From Azolla caroliniana (taxonomy: Eukaryota > Polypodiophyta), in the NCBI GenBank assembly GCA_043228905.1, contig JBHGNT010000018.1, positions 4,526,001-4,590,000 of the forward strand: a DNA stretch of 64,000 nt, in the 5' to 3' direction. Below, piece by piece: positions 45,961 to 57,880 of the stretch. The notes beneath the pieces are model-generated. The model had not been told where the DNA came from, made no database searches, and was given only the letters and a program-made list of their open reading frames with translations. The position numbers and the translations under genes are program-made. How positions within the stretch are numbered: the stretch's first letter is position 1; every line of letters starts with the position of its first letter.

Positions 45961-46420
45961 GAGACTTGAGGCACTAACCGAATACATATATACATACAAT
46001 CTTACATGCACATAATCATACACATGCAATCATTCAAACATACACACGTGCGCACATACACACGTACAATCATTCAAACATTTGTGCATGCAATCATACA
46101 TACAAATTATTTTGCATGTATATAATCATAGACATACAATTACTCAAACATACATAGGCATAGGAAATATATACACACCATCAACATACACATATGAGAA
46201 TGTAAACATACATACAATCATGCACGTACACTTGTTCGAACATACATAAGTATACAACTTTACATACATACATGCATAGGCACACACACACAATAGGCAT
46301 ACACTCAATCATTCATTCATGCATATGATATACACACATACATGGAATCATTCAAAAGCACATACATCCATCCATAAGTATATACACTCGATTGTACTTG
46401 CATATACATACAATCATACA
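45961..46420. repeat. cryptically simple CATACA-type region
   Basis: About 450 bp built almost only from acatacat, cacaca and caatcat words. Irregular microsatellite-like expansion with no unit longer than about 10 bases. Confidence 0.85.
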
Positions 46421-46635
46421 TGAAACTAACAATGCAACCTCCAAACAATAGGATATCACGTCAATGATTACTGAAATGATATCACATCCATAAAAACATT
46501 TCGAATGTTTAAGCATTGGAGAACAATAAATTTATCACTTAACAATGAGAAGCCAACAATACTCTTAAAGTTGTATATATGTTGAGAATGCAATGTAGTA
46601 ATAAATAAGGTCATAGCGAAGATGGCCTTGCTCTA

Positions 46636-46861
46636 ACTTGATCACATGTGTAGTTGCACTATCATTTTCATGCGACCATACTGTATCCTTCAGGCAACTC
46701 TCATAGCCAAGTTTTTGCAAAACATAAGATAAGAATATCTCAAAGTTAACTTGATCACATGTGTAGTTGCACTATCATTTTCATGCGACCATACTATATC
46801 CTTTGGGCAACTGTCATAGCCAAGCTTTTGCAAAACATAAGATAGAATATCCTCAGTGACC
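46636..46861. repeat. 113 bp tandem duplication
   Basis: Two adjacent copies of a 113 bp unit starting acttgatcacatgtgtag, differing at only a few positions. No coding meaning. Confidence 0.9.
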
Positions 46862-49800
46862 CACTGTGAGCATACTACATAGTACAAATTGTACATGTGT
46901 TTAGTAAAGTTTATAAATGTTGGTTTTTGTTTTGCATTTGTCAAGATTTCAAACATCTCTTATTTACTCTGGAAACATGACAAATCAAACCATTAACACC
47001 CAAATCTTGACAAACACATTATTCTAATAGTGCATGTATATTGATTTGAAAATAAATACATATTATAACATTATTTAATTAGAGCCCAAATCTTGACTAA
47101 TGAACTTTGCACCATATATTGATTAATCAACATTTCCCTAATCAACATTTACCTAAATCTTTAGTTTTTTTATCAATTGAGAAAAAAAAATTGGGTCATT
47201 TAAAGAATGCCATTTGTGACACTTTATCACGTACCACATAAAAAGAGTGTCGGCTGGGGAATTAATTCCTTTATTTTATCATATGGCGAGTATATCTCCA
47301 TCAAAGCATGTGTTGCACGTTATCTTTCGAGAAGATAAGAGAAGCCCATGTTATTGATTCTTATTCTAAATGATGGTCTTAAAATGTTCATATTGTGACT
47401 CACAACCTTTACTTGAATGCTACTTTTTCTATGTTGATTCTCTTTACAATATTAACTTGTGTACCATGTTCCATTTTTTAGGTAGTTCATTTTATTACCA
47501 CTTGACCACATTCATTAGGAGATTCTATAAAACCATCCAATTTTTAAAAAATGACCAAGACGTCATTTGTTAAACCATCCTTAATTTGGGAACTTACCAA
47601 AATGCCACATGTTAAATCATTCGAAATTTACTGAAATGCAATTGGTAGACAATAGATATGTCAAGATTTCAATGGGATGCTTGACACTTGTGTGTGGTGA
47701 TTCAATCATTACTAAGGGATAATTGATGCTCAAATTGAGGGGTTTGGATTTGAATTATAATCGGATTGAATGATATTAGTGTTGAATTGCACATGATTAG
47801 TATTGGATTAGGTTAGTATTGAGATTACTAGTGGTTGACTGCTTGTTTTTTTTTCCTTGAAAGATTTTCTTTAGTAGTATTAAAAATGCCCAAAGGCAAC
47901 AACTTGAACTTATTGTTACCGTACGAGACGTACGTGTGATTGATAAGTGTGATAAGTGAGGGCGAAAGATGTAATGTGTATGTGTAATGTTATACGATTA
48001 TGAGTGTGAATGTGGTGGATACAAAGAGGTGTGAGTTTGTGACTAGGTGTGAATGGCCAAAGGTCTTACACCCTTGTGTATCTAACCCTTTGTACCTATT
48101 TAACCCCTTATGGGGAATGAATGAATACAATAACCATTTATCTCTCAATCTCTCTTCCCTCTTACGTTGAACCCCCTTGAGAATGGCTCCACCCCCCACC
48201 CCTCAACGCTTGTCAACATCTTCACATCATGTCATTCATCATCTTCACTATTACATGACGTCTATCTTCATCATCAATCATCATCATAATAATATATTAA
48301 CCCTAACCCTAAAAACGTATAACGCCTTTTGGCGACCACTAAGGCGACACCCTTTTGAAGACGAAGTCGAAGATTAATACGCGGCAAAGACATGGCAATG
48401 ACGAAATGTGAAAGAAATGGTGATGGTGGTTGAAGCCGTCGAGGAATGCAACAAGGTGATGTTGTGCGCAAGGAAGATGAAGAATGTTACGTGGTGATGA
48501 TCTGCAAGAAATGGAATTGATGACAATGTGCAACAAATGGCGACCATGATGTGCATAAGAAGCAGGAAATGGTAGATTGATTGCCGAAACGATTGTGTAG
48601 TGAACTAACGAGGAATGGCAACAACATGTACAAGTGTACGAGAAATGGGAATGAAAATGCCAAATTCATTGTTGCACGATTTTGCTGCAAACTAATGTCT
48701 TTTCGAGTGTGTTTTGTTGGTTTTTCTTCGGTCTATTTGGCATAGATCTAATTGCAAAAGAGAAGAGAAAGCAATGAGAAGGATGGGGTCCAAAGAAAAA
48801 ACGAAAAGGTGATCAGAATGAACATAGATACGAGACAGAAAAGAAACAGACAAACGGCTGGAACGAACATCGGCCAAGAAGAGTGACGGCCAGATAGTGA
48901 CCAAGAAGAGCTACGATGGAATGACGCCCACAGAGCCAGAGAAGATGAACAAAGACGGGAGTAGCCAAACTGACTGCTAGAAAACCGGCCGGTACGGACC
49001 GGAATGAGCCGGACTAAGACGACTCAATGGCTAGAACAACGATATCGACAGAGGAGAGGCTGGAGAAACGTCAACCGGAGAGCGACCAAAGAGCGGTCGT
49101 AGTGGTTGAACGGCGCCGAAACGTAGAATGAAAGATGAAAACATTACAATGGCTCTAGCCATGATGACCTATGAAAACCACAAAGGAGAACAATTACTTC
49201 AATGCCATTATGAGCAATTCCTCAAATAATATTGAAATTATCAGTAATGTTTCGTATGATCCATACATGCTCAAGTTTTTACAACAAAACGCTACCTAAT
49301 TGAGGTTACCAGTGGTTGACCGATTGGAGTTGTCTCCATAATTGTGTTACATTTCAATGCCATTATAGGGCAATTCCTCAGAGATAATATTAGTATTATT
49401 GGTAATATTTCGTATAATTCATACATGCTCAAGTTTTTACAACAAAAACGCTACTTAGTGCCCATTATTTACATTTAATGCTTTGCGCTCCCTCTCATCA
49501 ATTATTTTTATTGTGGTGAAAATACACACATTAATTGCTTGTGAAAAACACAAGAATGTTAGTACACCTAAATTCCTCACATTGCTAAATGGGTGGTGAG
49601 ACATGTCGAAGTACCAACATGTAAGAAGATCACTCTTCTCCGAGAGAATTTCCACTTGATCCAATAAACAAAATTGTCACCTCAATATTGTCTTTAACTT
49701 CTAACATGTTCGCGTTCACAAGTGGAAGGATCGCGCATAAATGGAAGGATAAGGACTATTTTGGTTGATTTTAGGGCTTTTTCAATGATTTTACAAAACA

Positions 49801-50070
49801 CATTGATACCAGTATCATACATGTTCAAATATACTATGAAAAAGGTTAAAAATCCACTATTTTCGTGATTTAGAAGTAAATAAAAAAAGAGAAATTTCAA
49901 AAAGTTAAATTCTCAATTTATATCACAAACTTTACAACAAATGTTATTTTATAAGAAACGATTTTTTAGAAATCATAAGAATTCAAAACATATGCTTTTA
50001 TATTACTTGATTTGTTACAAGCGGAATGTAGTTACACTTAATAGCCAAAAATACATTCATGATCACTCCT
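46862..50070. other. intergenic, no gene seen
   Basis: A/T-rich with a more G/C-rich patch at about 48170-49130 that shows no domain. Two telomere-type CCCTAA units occur at 48299-48312. Confidence 0.55.
49200..49452. repeat. 155 bp offset duplication
   Basis: The stretch from aatgccattat at 49201 to about 49296 recurs from 49356 to 49452 with scattered changes (both end near acaacaaaa-cgctac). Confidence 0.85.
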
Positions 50071-51631
50071 TTACGGAGAATCATTACTATAACTAATATA
50101 CAATGACGATTCCTCCTCGTCATCCTCAGATGTACCAATCAGTGCATGATCTTCGTCATAAACCAAATGGTTTGACTCTAGATTATATGTAGCAGATCTC
50201 GTTTGCCTTCGACTTGAGCCACCTTGTAGACCTGCTAATTTTTCTTTTATTATATCTATTGTTGACTTCCTTAATCGTCTGACTTTTGTAAGCGTGAAGT
50301 CGTACACGATGATATCCACATCAGAGATATCAAGGGTCGAGGTGTTACGAATGTTTCGCTTCCTCTTCCTACCTCCCCTTGTTGTTGGGCATTCAATCAT
50401 CTCCAAGGTATACTCCCCTTGTTGTTGGTCATCCTTGGTCCCACATAAATGTCTATTTGTTGTGGATGGACCAAATTGTCATTAATCGCATTTGCTGGTT
50501 GCTGCGGAGTTTTATTTACACGATCATGTTGTAGCAACCATGTGAATGGCGTTTCCAAATTCCAATTATCACCAAATACACAATTGTGTATAATTCCTTT
50601 CTGATCACTAAAAAATACATCCCAACATGACGTGTCTTGTTGTGCGGCATATTTCTTGGCGGCCTCAATATGCTTTCTTTTTTCTTCTAAGGCTTGGAGC
50701 CATAACCGTTTTTGTTCCGATACCAAGTCACTATGCAACTGTCCTTTCTTCTCAATTGGCATTTGTTTAGCTCCATGGACAATTGTACACGACATACAAA
50801 GTAATAACTGGCAACCACCTTTAGGTTCCCATGTTGTAGAAGATGAATATTGTTTAGCATACAAAAGCGTAGAACCACTTATTTCATTTTTCTTTATCAT
50901 AAAAATGTGATCGAAGCTTATATTGTTTAACTTGGCGAGCACTTTAACATTCCCAACACCCCCATCTGATATATATCTCTTAAAGTCATATACCTCCTTC
51001 AAGTGTAACACTTTTGGGCGTGGTGTATATGCATCACAAATGACATCAAATAGTTTAGGTAATGTGAAAGCATCATGCCGAGACAACTGTCTAGAGAATG
51101 TGCTAAACATCTGATCTATATGATCATGTGTGTGGCCAACCAAAAGAAAATTGACTTTCACTTTTCTAAACAATCCTTGGTTGACCAACATACTTAGATA
51201 GCCAAACACAATTGAATTTTTGTTCTCTCTTATAGTATTGTCCAATTGAATGTATAGAACAGGGGGGAATGGTTGGCCCCAAGACATCAAAACTTGGCGA
51301 ATCACTGTAACTGTTAGGTTAGGGTCATTGTGAACATTGGGGTATGTAATGAAGACGTGAGGTCCAACTGACCTATTATAAGCCAAGCATCCCACCAAAT
51401 GCATTTGAACAAGGCACTCATCATTGACGTCTTTGGGGAGCCTCCGCATATGCGGTAAGCACGTCTTCTTCAGGTCCATGCCATCTATCATTAAGCACAT
51501 GTATTGTTCGGGCCTCTTCAAACACTTCTCGCCTTCTTTCGTTCTAACGATTGTGCCTCACGATGCTCTTGTAGTAACTTCTTGCTCATATACTTTTCCA
51601 TTGATGTCTTTGCACCTTTAGCCAAACTTTT
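50071..51631 (-). pseudogene. DUF7869-type gene, C-terminal part
   Basis: Minus-strand continuation of the frame that starts at 57880. After the copia TSD it reads KSLAKGAKTSMEKYMSKKLL, then shifts frame near 51540 into CLKRPEQYMCLMIDGMDLKK. Conserved blocks follow in the family order: DGMD (about 51471-51492), QLDNTIRENKNSIVFGYL (about 51231), GHTHDHIDQMF (about 51110). A second frameshift near 50410 leads into a basic C-terminal tail (GGRKRKRN, KVRRLRKSTID) ending at 50071. DUF7869 proteins are widespread in eukaryotes and of unknown function. The spaced Asp/His blocks look like a metal-dependent core, but that is my inference. Confidence 0.72.
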
Positions 51632-52204
51632 TGTTGGGATTACGGTCCCTTCGAATGGGATGGTCGGATCCGGATGGGACGGTCCCGGTTTCGGTTTCGG
51701 TACCGGATGACGAATGTACCCGGAGAGCGATCCGGATGCAGGGACATATCCGTGAATATGTTTCCTATGGGCCCATGTGGCTACAGTTGTAAATAGCCCA
51801 AAGTCATATAAGTATAAATATGACTTAGGGCAAACAGTTTTACTGTTGCTTCTTATTTTTCTGTTTTTCCACTTTAGAGGAGTGAAGAGGGAGCAGCCGT
51901 GCGAGAGAGAGAGAGATAGAGCGCGAGAGAGGAAGAGGACGACGCCTCTGTGTATTTCCGCCGCCTGTGGCGAGGACAGCGAGCTCAAGGTCGTCGCCTT
52001 GAGCTCGTCATTGTATACTTCTCTTTGTATAGCGTTGTTTGGAGTCTTGTACTCCCGTGGTTTTTTCCCATCTAGGGTTTTCCACGTTAATCCCTGTGTA
52101 ATCGTGTATTTCTCTCTTTTGGTTCCTATTTTCTGCTTCATTGATCCGTAACTACTCGGTTGTGGCCGAGGGAAGAAGGTGAATCGAATCGTTGATTCAC
52201 GACA
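51632..52204 (+). repeat. copia 5' LTR (intact element)
   Basis: TGTTGGGATT...CACGACA. Includes a TATA-like agtataaatatgac at about 51810, the likely promoter, and a GA-rich tract. Confidence 0.96.
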
Positions 52205-52207
52205 AAT

Positions 52208-52219
52208 TGGTATCAGAGC
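52208..52219 (+). other. copia primer binding site
   Basis: tggtatcagagc, three bases after the LTR, complementary to initiator tRNA-Met. Confidence 0.93.
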
Positions 52220-52234
52220 GAACTGCTGCAGAAA

Positions 52235-55200
52235 ATGGAAGGCGGCGGCAGCGGGCAGCCGGGGATGATGGTGCTGAATGCACAGAATTACGCCGACTGG
52301 AAGATCAAGATGGAGGATCTTCTGATTGTTCGGGACCTGTACGAACCGATTGACAGGTCGGAAATACCGAAGGGGGTACTTGAGTCGGAGTGGAAGCTCC
52401 TGAACCGGAAAGCCGTAGCGACGATCCGACAATATGTCGATGTAAGCGTCCTACAACATGTGGCGAACGACACCAACGCATATGAAATGTGGAAGAAGCT
52501 GTCGGGCCTCTACGAGAGGAAGAATGCGTTGAACCGGACCTCCCTGATGAGGAAGATTGTGAATCTCAAGTACCGGGACGGCGAGAGTATGGTGGAACAC
52601 GTAAGCACGTTCATGGGATTCGTGAATCAGCTTGCGGCGATCAAGTTCCCGCTGGAGGATGCAATGCAAGCCATCATCCTGATGTGTACATTGCCGGACA
52701 GCTGGGAGAACTTGGTGGTGACTCTCAGCACCTCCTGCACCGAAGATAACTTGTCCTTGCAAACGGTAAAGACAAGTATCTTGAACGAAGAAGCGCGTCG
52801 GAGAGACAAGGAACCGGCCTCCGAACCGAAGATGCTGTTTACCGAATCGGATCGGGGAAGACAATGGAACCGGAGTCCGCAAAGACGGGAGAAGTCGGGG
52901 ACCCGGTCGCAGTCAAGAGGAAGGCCCACATGCTTCCACTGTGGGAAGCCGGGGCACTTCCGAAAGAATTGTCGGCATTACCGAAAAGACAACGGAGCCG
53001 ACGACACCGATTCGAAGAAGTCACCGGAGAGAAACGGTGCATACCGGGGAGCCACGGACCGGAGAGGTTCGGATCGGCGAGGGCAGGACCGGAAAGGAAC
53101 GACGGCACTCGCGGCAAGTGAAGAAGAAATCATGCTCATCACCGAAGAAGGTGAGCTAAACATTGCCGGCGATGAGACGACCTGGGTGGTCGATTCCGGA
53201 GCATCGTTCCACCTGACCCCGGAGAGAAGATACTTCTCATCCTACACAGCCGGTGAGCATGGCTGTGTTCGGATGGGAAACGAAGGTACGTGCCGGATTG
53301 CCGGCATAGGAGATGTGTGGCTGACAACCCCGACTGGATGCAAAATGCTGCTGAAGAATGTCCGACACGTTCCGGAGGTCCGACTGAACCTGATTTCGGC
53401 CGGGAGGCTAGATGGCGAAGGCTACACGGGTAGCATCCAGAACGGCGTAATGAAGTTCAGCAAGGGGAGCCTGATAGTGGCTCGGGCCCGGAAAGACAAC
53501 ACACTGTACCTGATGAATGCCCGGTTATGTCCGGAAGAGCTGAATGTGGCAGCCGACACTGCCGGTGAGCTGTGGCACAAGAGACTGTGCCATATGAGTG
53601 AGAAGGGGATGAAGAGGCTTGCAGAAGACAACCTTATTCCAGTGAAGCATGTGCACCTGGAGAGGTGCACCGACTGTCTGGCCGGTAAGCAAAACCGGAC
53701 CTCCTTCCACTCAAGGCCACCGACGAGACGTAGCGCACCATTGGAGTTGGTGCACACTGATGTGTGTCAGGTAGAAACGAAGTCACATGGCGGAGCCCAG
53801 TACTTCGTAACATTCATCGATGATCATAGCCGAAAACTGTGGACGGCACCGATGAAGACAAAGGACCAAGTGTTGTGCGTCTTCAAAGATCTCCACGCGA
53901 GAGTGGAAAGGGAATCCGGCAAGAAGCTGAAAGCGATACGAGCGGATAACGGAGGGGAATACCGGGGGCAGTTCCAGGAGTACTGTCGCTCGAAGGGAAT
54001 CCGGCTCGAGTTTACTGTGCCGAAGACGCCGGAACTGAACGGGCTGGCCGAGAGGATGAACCGGACCATAATGGAGAGGGTCCGGAGTATGCTGGTGCAT
54101 GCGAAATTACCCAAGGGATTTTGGGCTGAGGCAATGTCGACGGCGACATATGTGATAAACAGATCACCCTCAGTACCTTTGGACGGAGACACGCCGCAGA
54201 GAGTGTGGACCGGTAGGGAAGTATCCTACCGGCATCTGAAGGTGTTCGGGTGTCTCGCATACGTGCATGTGGCAAAGGACCGGAGAGGGAAGCTAGATCC
54301 AAAGACCCGGCCATGCATATTCCTCGGTTACGGCGACGACGAGTTCGGCTACCGAGTATGGGACCCGGTCGACAAGAAGATATTCAGGAGTCGAGACATC
54401 ATCTTCATGGAGGACAAGACACTCGCCGACTTGGAGTCGGAGAAGAAGATGAAGAGCTCCAAGTCGACCGGTGAGGATAAACTCTACGAGGAGCAGTCCC
54501 GACCGGCAAGGGACCGGTTAGCACTCGAGGATCCGGCCGAAGACGGTGAAGAAAGAGAACCGGCCGAGGAAGATGAAAATGATACCGGAACCGTTCCCGA
54601 TCCCGAAATGGATTCGGATGAAGAAGAAGAATCGGAAGAACCGGTTACCGAAGCTCCGGAACGGAGATATCCTCTAAGAGAGAGAAGGGCCCCCCGGAGA
54701 TTTCCGGAACCAGAGCACGTGCTGCTAACCGACGAAGGGGAGCCGGAGAGCTTTGAAGAAGCAAAGCATGACACCCAGAGCCGCAGGTGGTTGAGTGCCA
54801 TGCAGGACGAGATGGATTCCCTGCATGAGAACCACACATATGAACTTGTGGAGTTGCCGAAAGGAAAACGGGCACTCCGTAACAAGTGGGTGTTCAAGCT
54901 GAAACCGGGAGATGCCGGAAACCCCCCGAGATACAAAGCCAGGATCGTGGTGAAGGGGTTTCAGCAGAAGAAGGGCGTCGACTTCGACGAGATATTTGCC
55001 CCGGTAGTGAAGATGACCTCCATCCGGACGGTGCTGAGCATAGCGGCAAGCATGGACCTCGAGGTAGAACAGATGGACGTGAAGACGGCATTCCTTCACG
55101 GTGACCTCGAAGAAGAGATCTACATGCAGCAACCGGAAGGATTCGAGAAGAAAGGGAAGGAGCACCTGGTATGCCGGTTGAAGAAGAGCCTTTACGGACT

Positions 55201-56311
55201 GAAGCAGGCTCCCCGGCAATGGTACCGGAAGTTCGACTCCTTCATGACCGACGAAGGGTACCTCAAAACGCAGTCCGACCACTGCGTGTTTGTGAAGAAG
55301 TTCGAAGGAGGAGACTCTCTAATACTCCTCCTGTACGTGGACGACATGTTGATCGTCGGACGGGACCAGGTCAAGATACGGATGCTGAAGAAGGCTCTTC
55401 ACCGAACCTTCTCAATGAAGGACCTGGGTCCGGCGAGACAAATACTAGGGATGCACATCATCCGGGACCGGAAGAAGAAGCAGTTGTGGCTGTCACAGGA
55501 GAAGTACGTGACGAAGGTGCTTCACCGGTTCAACATGTCGGAAGCGAGACCGGTCGGATCGTCCCTCCCGACAAACTGCAAGCTGTCCAGCAAGCAAAGT
55601 CCCAAGACAAAGGCTGAAAAGGAGGATATGAAGAAAGTGCCGTATGCCTCAGCCGTCGGGAGCTTGATGTACGCCATGGTGTGTACGAGACCGGACATCG
55701 GATATGCAGTCGGAGTGGTGAGCCGGTACATGAGCAATCCCGGTAAAGAGCATTGGAACGCGGCCAAGTGGATACTCCGATACCTGAAGGGCACAGCAAA
55801 CGTGTGCCTCCGATTCGGCTCCGGAAAGCCCGAACTCGACGGCTTTACCGATTCGGATATGTCGGCTGATGCAGATACCAGCCGGTCCACATTAGGGTAT
55901 GTGATGACGTATGCAGGGGGAGCTGTTTCATGGCAGTCGAGGCTGCAGAAGACGGTTGCGCTGTCAACCACGGAGGCGGAGTACATGGCGGCTGTTGATG
56001 CCGGCAAGGAAATAATATGGATGAAGGACTTCATTGGAGAGCTCGGTATCCGGCAGAAGGAGTACCGACTCTACTGCGACAGTCAGAGTGCAATCCACCT
56101 TGCAAAGAACGCGGCCTATCACTCCCGGACGAAGCACATCCAGCGAAGATATCACTGGATCCGGGAAAGGATAGAAGACAAGGAGTTCGTGCTGACGAAG
56201 ATCCACACGGACGAGAACGGGTCGGATATGCTGACCAAGGTGCTCACACCCGACAAGCTGGAAGCATGCCGGAAGAGGATCGGATTGGAGAGACATCCCA
56301 TGCCGAAGTGA
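52235..56311 (+). CDS. copia gag-pol polyprotein, complete
   Basis: 1358 residues in one frame, ATG 15 bases after the primer site. Gag covers about 1-230 (NYADWKIKMEDLLI, LMRKIVNLKYRDGESM) and the CCHC knuckle 233-246 (CFHCGKPGHFRKNC). Protease Asp320 lies in VVDSGASFHLTPE. The integrase has an HHCC region (WHKRLCHMS, CTDCLAGKQ) and catalytic Asp509, Asp571 and Glu606. An acidic linker covers about 760-830. RT has VKTAFLHGDLEEEIYM and YVDD at 1034-1037. RNase H reads DSDMSADADTSRSTLGY, TTEAEY, YCDSQSAI. All catalytic residues are present. The length is normal for full-size copia. The G/C content is clearly higher than in the flanks. Confidence 0.96.
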   Translation: MEGGGSGQPGMMVLNAQNYADWKIKMEDLLIVRDLYEPIDRSEIPKGVLESEWKLLNRKAVATIRQYVDVSVLQHVANDTNAYEMWKKLSGLYERKNALNRTSLMRKIVNLKYRDGESMVEHVSTFMGFVNQLAAIKFPLEDAMQAIILMCTLPDSWENLVVTLSTSCTEDNLSLQTVKTSILNEEARRRDKEPASEPKMLFTESDRGRQWNRSPQRREKSGTRSQSRGRPTCFHCGKPGHFRKNCRHYRKDNGADDTDSKKSPERNGAYRGATDRRGSDRRGQDRKGTTALAASEEEIMLITEEGELNIAGDETTWVVDSGASFHLTPERRYFSSYTAGEHGCVRMGNEGTCRIAGIGDVWLTTPTGCKMLLKNVRHVPEVRLNLISAGRLDGEGYTGSIQNGVMKFSKGSLIVARARKDNTLYLMNARLCPEELNVAADTAGELWHKRLCHMSEKGMKRLAEDNLIPVKHVHLERCTDCLAGKQNRTSFHSRPPTRRSAPLELVHTDVCQVETKSHGGAQYFVTFIDDHSRKLWTAPMKTKDQVLCVFKDLHARVERESGKKLKAIRADNGGEYRGQFQEYCRSKGIRLEFTVPKTPELNGLAERMNRTIMERVRSMLVHAKLPKGFWAEAMSTATYVINRSPSVPLDGDTPQRVWTGREVSYRHLKVFGCLAYVHVAKDRRGKLDPKTRPCIFLGYGDDEFGYRVWDPVDKKIFRSRDIIFMEDKTLADLESEKKMKSSKSTGEDKLYEEQSRPARDRLALEDPAEDGEEREPAEEDENDTGTVPDPEMDSDEEEESEEPVTEAPERRYPLRERRAPRRFPEPEHVLLTDEGEPESFEEAKHDTQSRRWLSAMQDEMDSLHENHTYELVELPKGKRALRNKWVFKLKPGDAGNPPRYKARIVVKGFQQKKGVDFDEIFAPVVKMTSIRTVLSIAASMDLEVEQMDVKTAFLHGDLEEEIYMQQPEGFEKKGKEHLVCRLKKSLYGLKQAPRQWYRKFDSFMTDEGYLKTQSDHCVFVKKFEGGDSLILLLYVDDMLIVGRDQVKIRMLKKALHRTFSMKDLGPARQILGMHIIRDRKKKQLWLSQEKYVTKVLHRFNMSEARPVGSSLPTNCKLSSKQSPKTKAEKEDMKKVPYASAVGSLMYAMVCTRPDIGYAVGVVSRYMSNPGKEHWNAAKWILRYLKGTANVCLRFGSGKPELDGFTDSDMSADADTSRSTLGYVMTYAGGAVSWQSRLQKTVALSTTEAEYMAAVDAGKEIIWMKDFIGELGIRQKEYRLYCDSQSAIHLAKNAAYHSRTKHIQRRYHWIRERIEDKEFVLTKIHTDENGSDMLTKVLTPDKLEACRKRIGLERHPMPK

Positions 56312-56321
56312 AGGGGGAGTT
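56311..56321 (+). other. copia polypurine tract
   Basis: aagggggagtt between the stop codon and the 3' LTR. Confidence 0.9.
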
Positions 56322-56894
56322 TGTTGGGATTACGGTCCCTTCGAATGGGATGGTCGGATCCGGATGGGACGGTCCCGGTTTCGGTTTCGGTACCGGATGA
56401 CGAATGTACCCGGAGAGCGATCCGGATGCAGGGACATATCCGTGAATATGTTTCCTATGGGCCCATGTGGCTACAGTTGTAAATAGCCCAAAGTCATATA
56501 AGTATAAATATGACTTAGGGCAAACAGTTTTACTGTTGCTTCTTATTTTTCTGTTTTTCCACTTTAGAGGAGTGAAGAGGGAGCAGCCGTGCGAGAGAGA
56601 GAGAGATAGAGCGCGAGAGAGGAAGAGGACGACGCCTCTGTGTATTTTCGCCGCCTGTGGCGAGGACAGCGAGCTCAAGGTCGTCGCCTTGAGCTCGTCA
56701 TTGTATACTTCTCTTTGTATAGCGTTGTTTGGAGTCTTGTACTCCCGTGGTTTTTTCCCATCTAGGGTTTTCCACGTTAATCCCTGTGTAATCGTGTATT
56801 TCTCTCTTTTGGTTCCTATTTTCTGCTTCATTGATCCGTAACTACTCGGTTGTGGCCGAGGGAAGAAGGTGAATCGAATCGTTGATTCACGACA
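56322..56894 (+). repeat. copia 3' LTR (intact element)
   Basis: The 573 bp partner of the 5' LTR, one base different. Target duplication ctttt follows. Confidence 0.96.
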
Positions 56895-57880
56895 CTTTTA
56901 AGATTTGTACAAATGGAGCAATACCCCATGCGTACTTTACGTGGAATGATAACATTTGAAAACCGAGCTCTCCATAATCTTGTGAATTGGCTATATGTGA
57001 TAGACTTATTACGTGAGCCCACCATATCAGATCGATAGACATCATAAACTTCCTGACGTGTGTAATTATTAGAGAGGTGCATCCTACCTGTAGTGGGAAT
57101 TACTTCACAATTTAATTGAAAGTAACTTTTCATCCAACCAATAGCCTGTCTTCCAATTGCACCTTTCATACTTGGAACCTCTTTACAATTGAGCATCTAA
57201 TCCCCGCTAAGTAAATGTTGTTGTACTCTATGTAGCCGCATGTTACTAACACATAACACAATTTTGAATGCAACTCTACATATTTGTTGCGCATGGAAGA
57301 TATAATACTCGAATGATACTTTGATCCCCGTACATTTGTCAAACACTAGTTGCATATGTGACCCGAGGTAAGTGTCTTGCTCATCACCAGTCATCGAAAA
57401 ATAGTATTGCCTTAATTCTCGCAACTTTGATTTTCCAATCATAGACATACAACCACGAGCACAACATATTGTTTTGACATCAAATCCAATCTGCTTATAT
57501 GATGTCACCAAGTTAAATCTAGCCAGGCGAATTCTTCGTGGGATTCTTCTAATATGCATAGGGCTTCCAGATTTCTCTTGCTGCATAGAAGTTGGTGTAA
57601 CCTTGTTACTATCCAATTCTTTGTTGTGACCATCGCCCATGATATTCGATGTTTTATTGGCACTACCTTCATTCTCCGTATCTTTATTAATATCGTATTC
57701 TTCAATAGAGAACTCTTCACATGTGTCATTATTGACAAGCGTTGTAGGTGAAGATGAGCTCAGACAATATTCTTCGATAGAAAATGGTGAGTCTATCGAC
57801 AGACAATACTCTTCGGTAGAAAACGAAGAGTTTGATGACAAACAATATTCTTCAATCAAGAACGGTGAGTCTTCACTCAT
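56895..57880 (-). pseudogene. DUF7869-type gene, N-terminal part
   Basis: Minus strand from ATG at 57880 (MSEDSPFLIEEYCLS). The first 50 or so residues hold three imperfect 15-residue repeats around EEYCLS, encoded by 45 bp tandem repeats at about 57750-57870. Then comes a conserved-looking region (DVKTICCARGCM, SKLRELRQYYFSM, YIFHAQQICRVAF), a TAG at 57197-57199 in frame, and further homologous sequence (MKSYFQLNCEVIPTTGRMHL, MGYCSICTNLK). The copia then interrupts. The CARGCM and CSIC pairs may bind zinc. One stop, two frameshifts and the insertion make it non-functional as read, unless undetected introns explain a shift. Confidence 0.7.

Larger units (their letters stand above)
51627..56899 (+). 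mobile_element. intact Ty1/copia element
   Basis: Plus-strand copia 51632-56894 (5263 bp). 573 bp LTRs (51632-52204 and 56322-56894) differ by one base that I can find (C at 51958, T at 56648). TSD is ctttt (51627-51631 and 56895-56899). Primer site, polypurine tract and one uninterrupted 1358-codon frame are all present. It is the youngest insertion visible and looks capable of autonomous movement. It sits inside the DUF7869-type gene. Confidence 0.97.

Noticed and set aside
51518-52432. 304-codon minus-strand frame
   Set aside because: It runs through copia gag antisense and the LTR into the DUF7869-type remnant. Only the last 35 or so residues are real, and they are described with that pseudogene.
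56244-56831. 195-codon minus-strand frame
   Set aside because: Lies almost wholly in the 3' LTR of the intact copia and has a matching copy in the other LTR. Not a gene.
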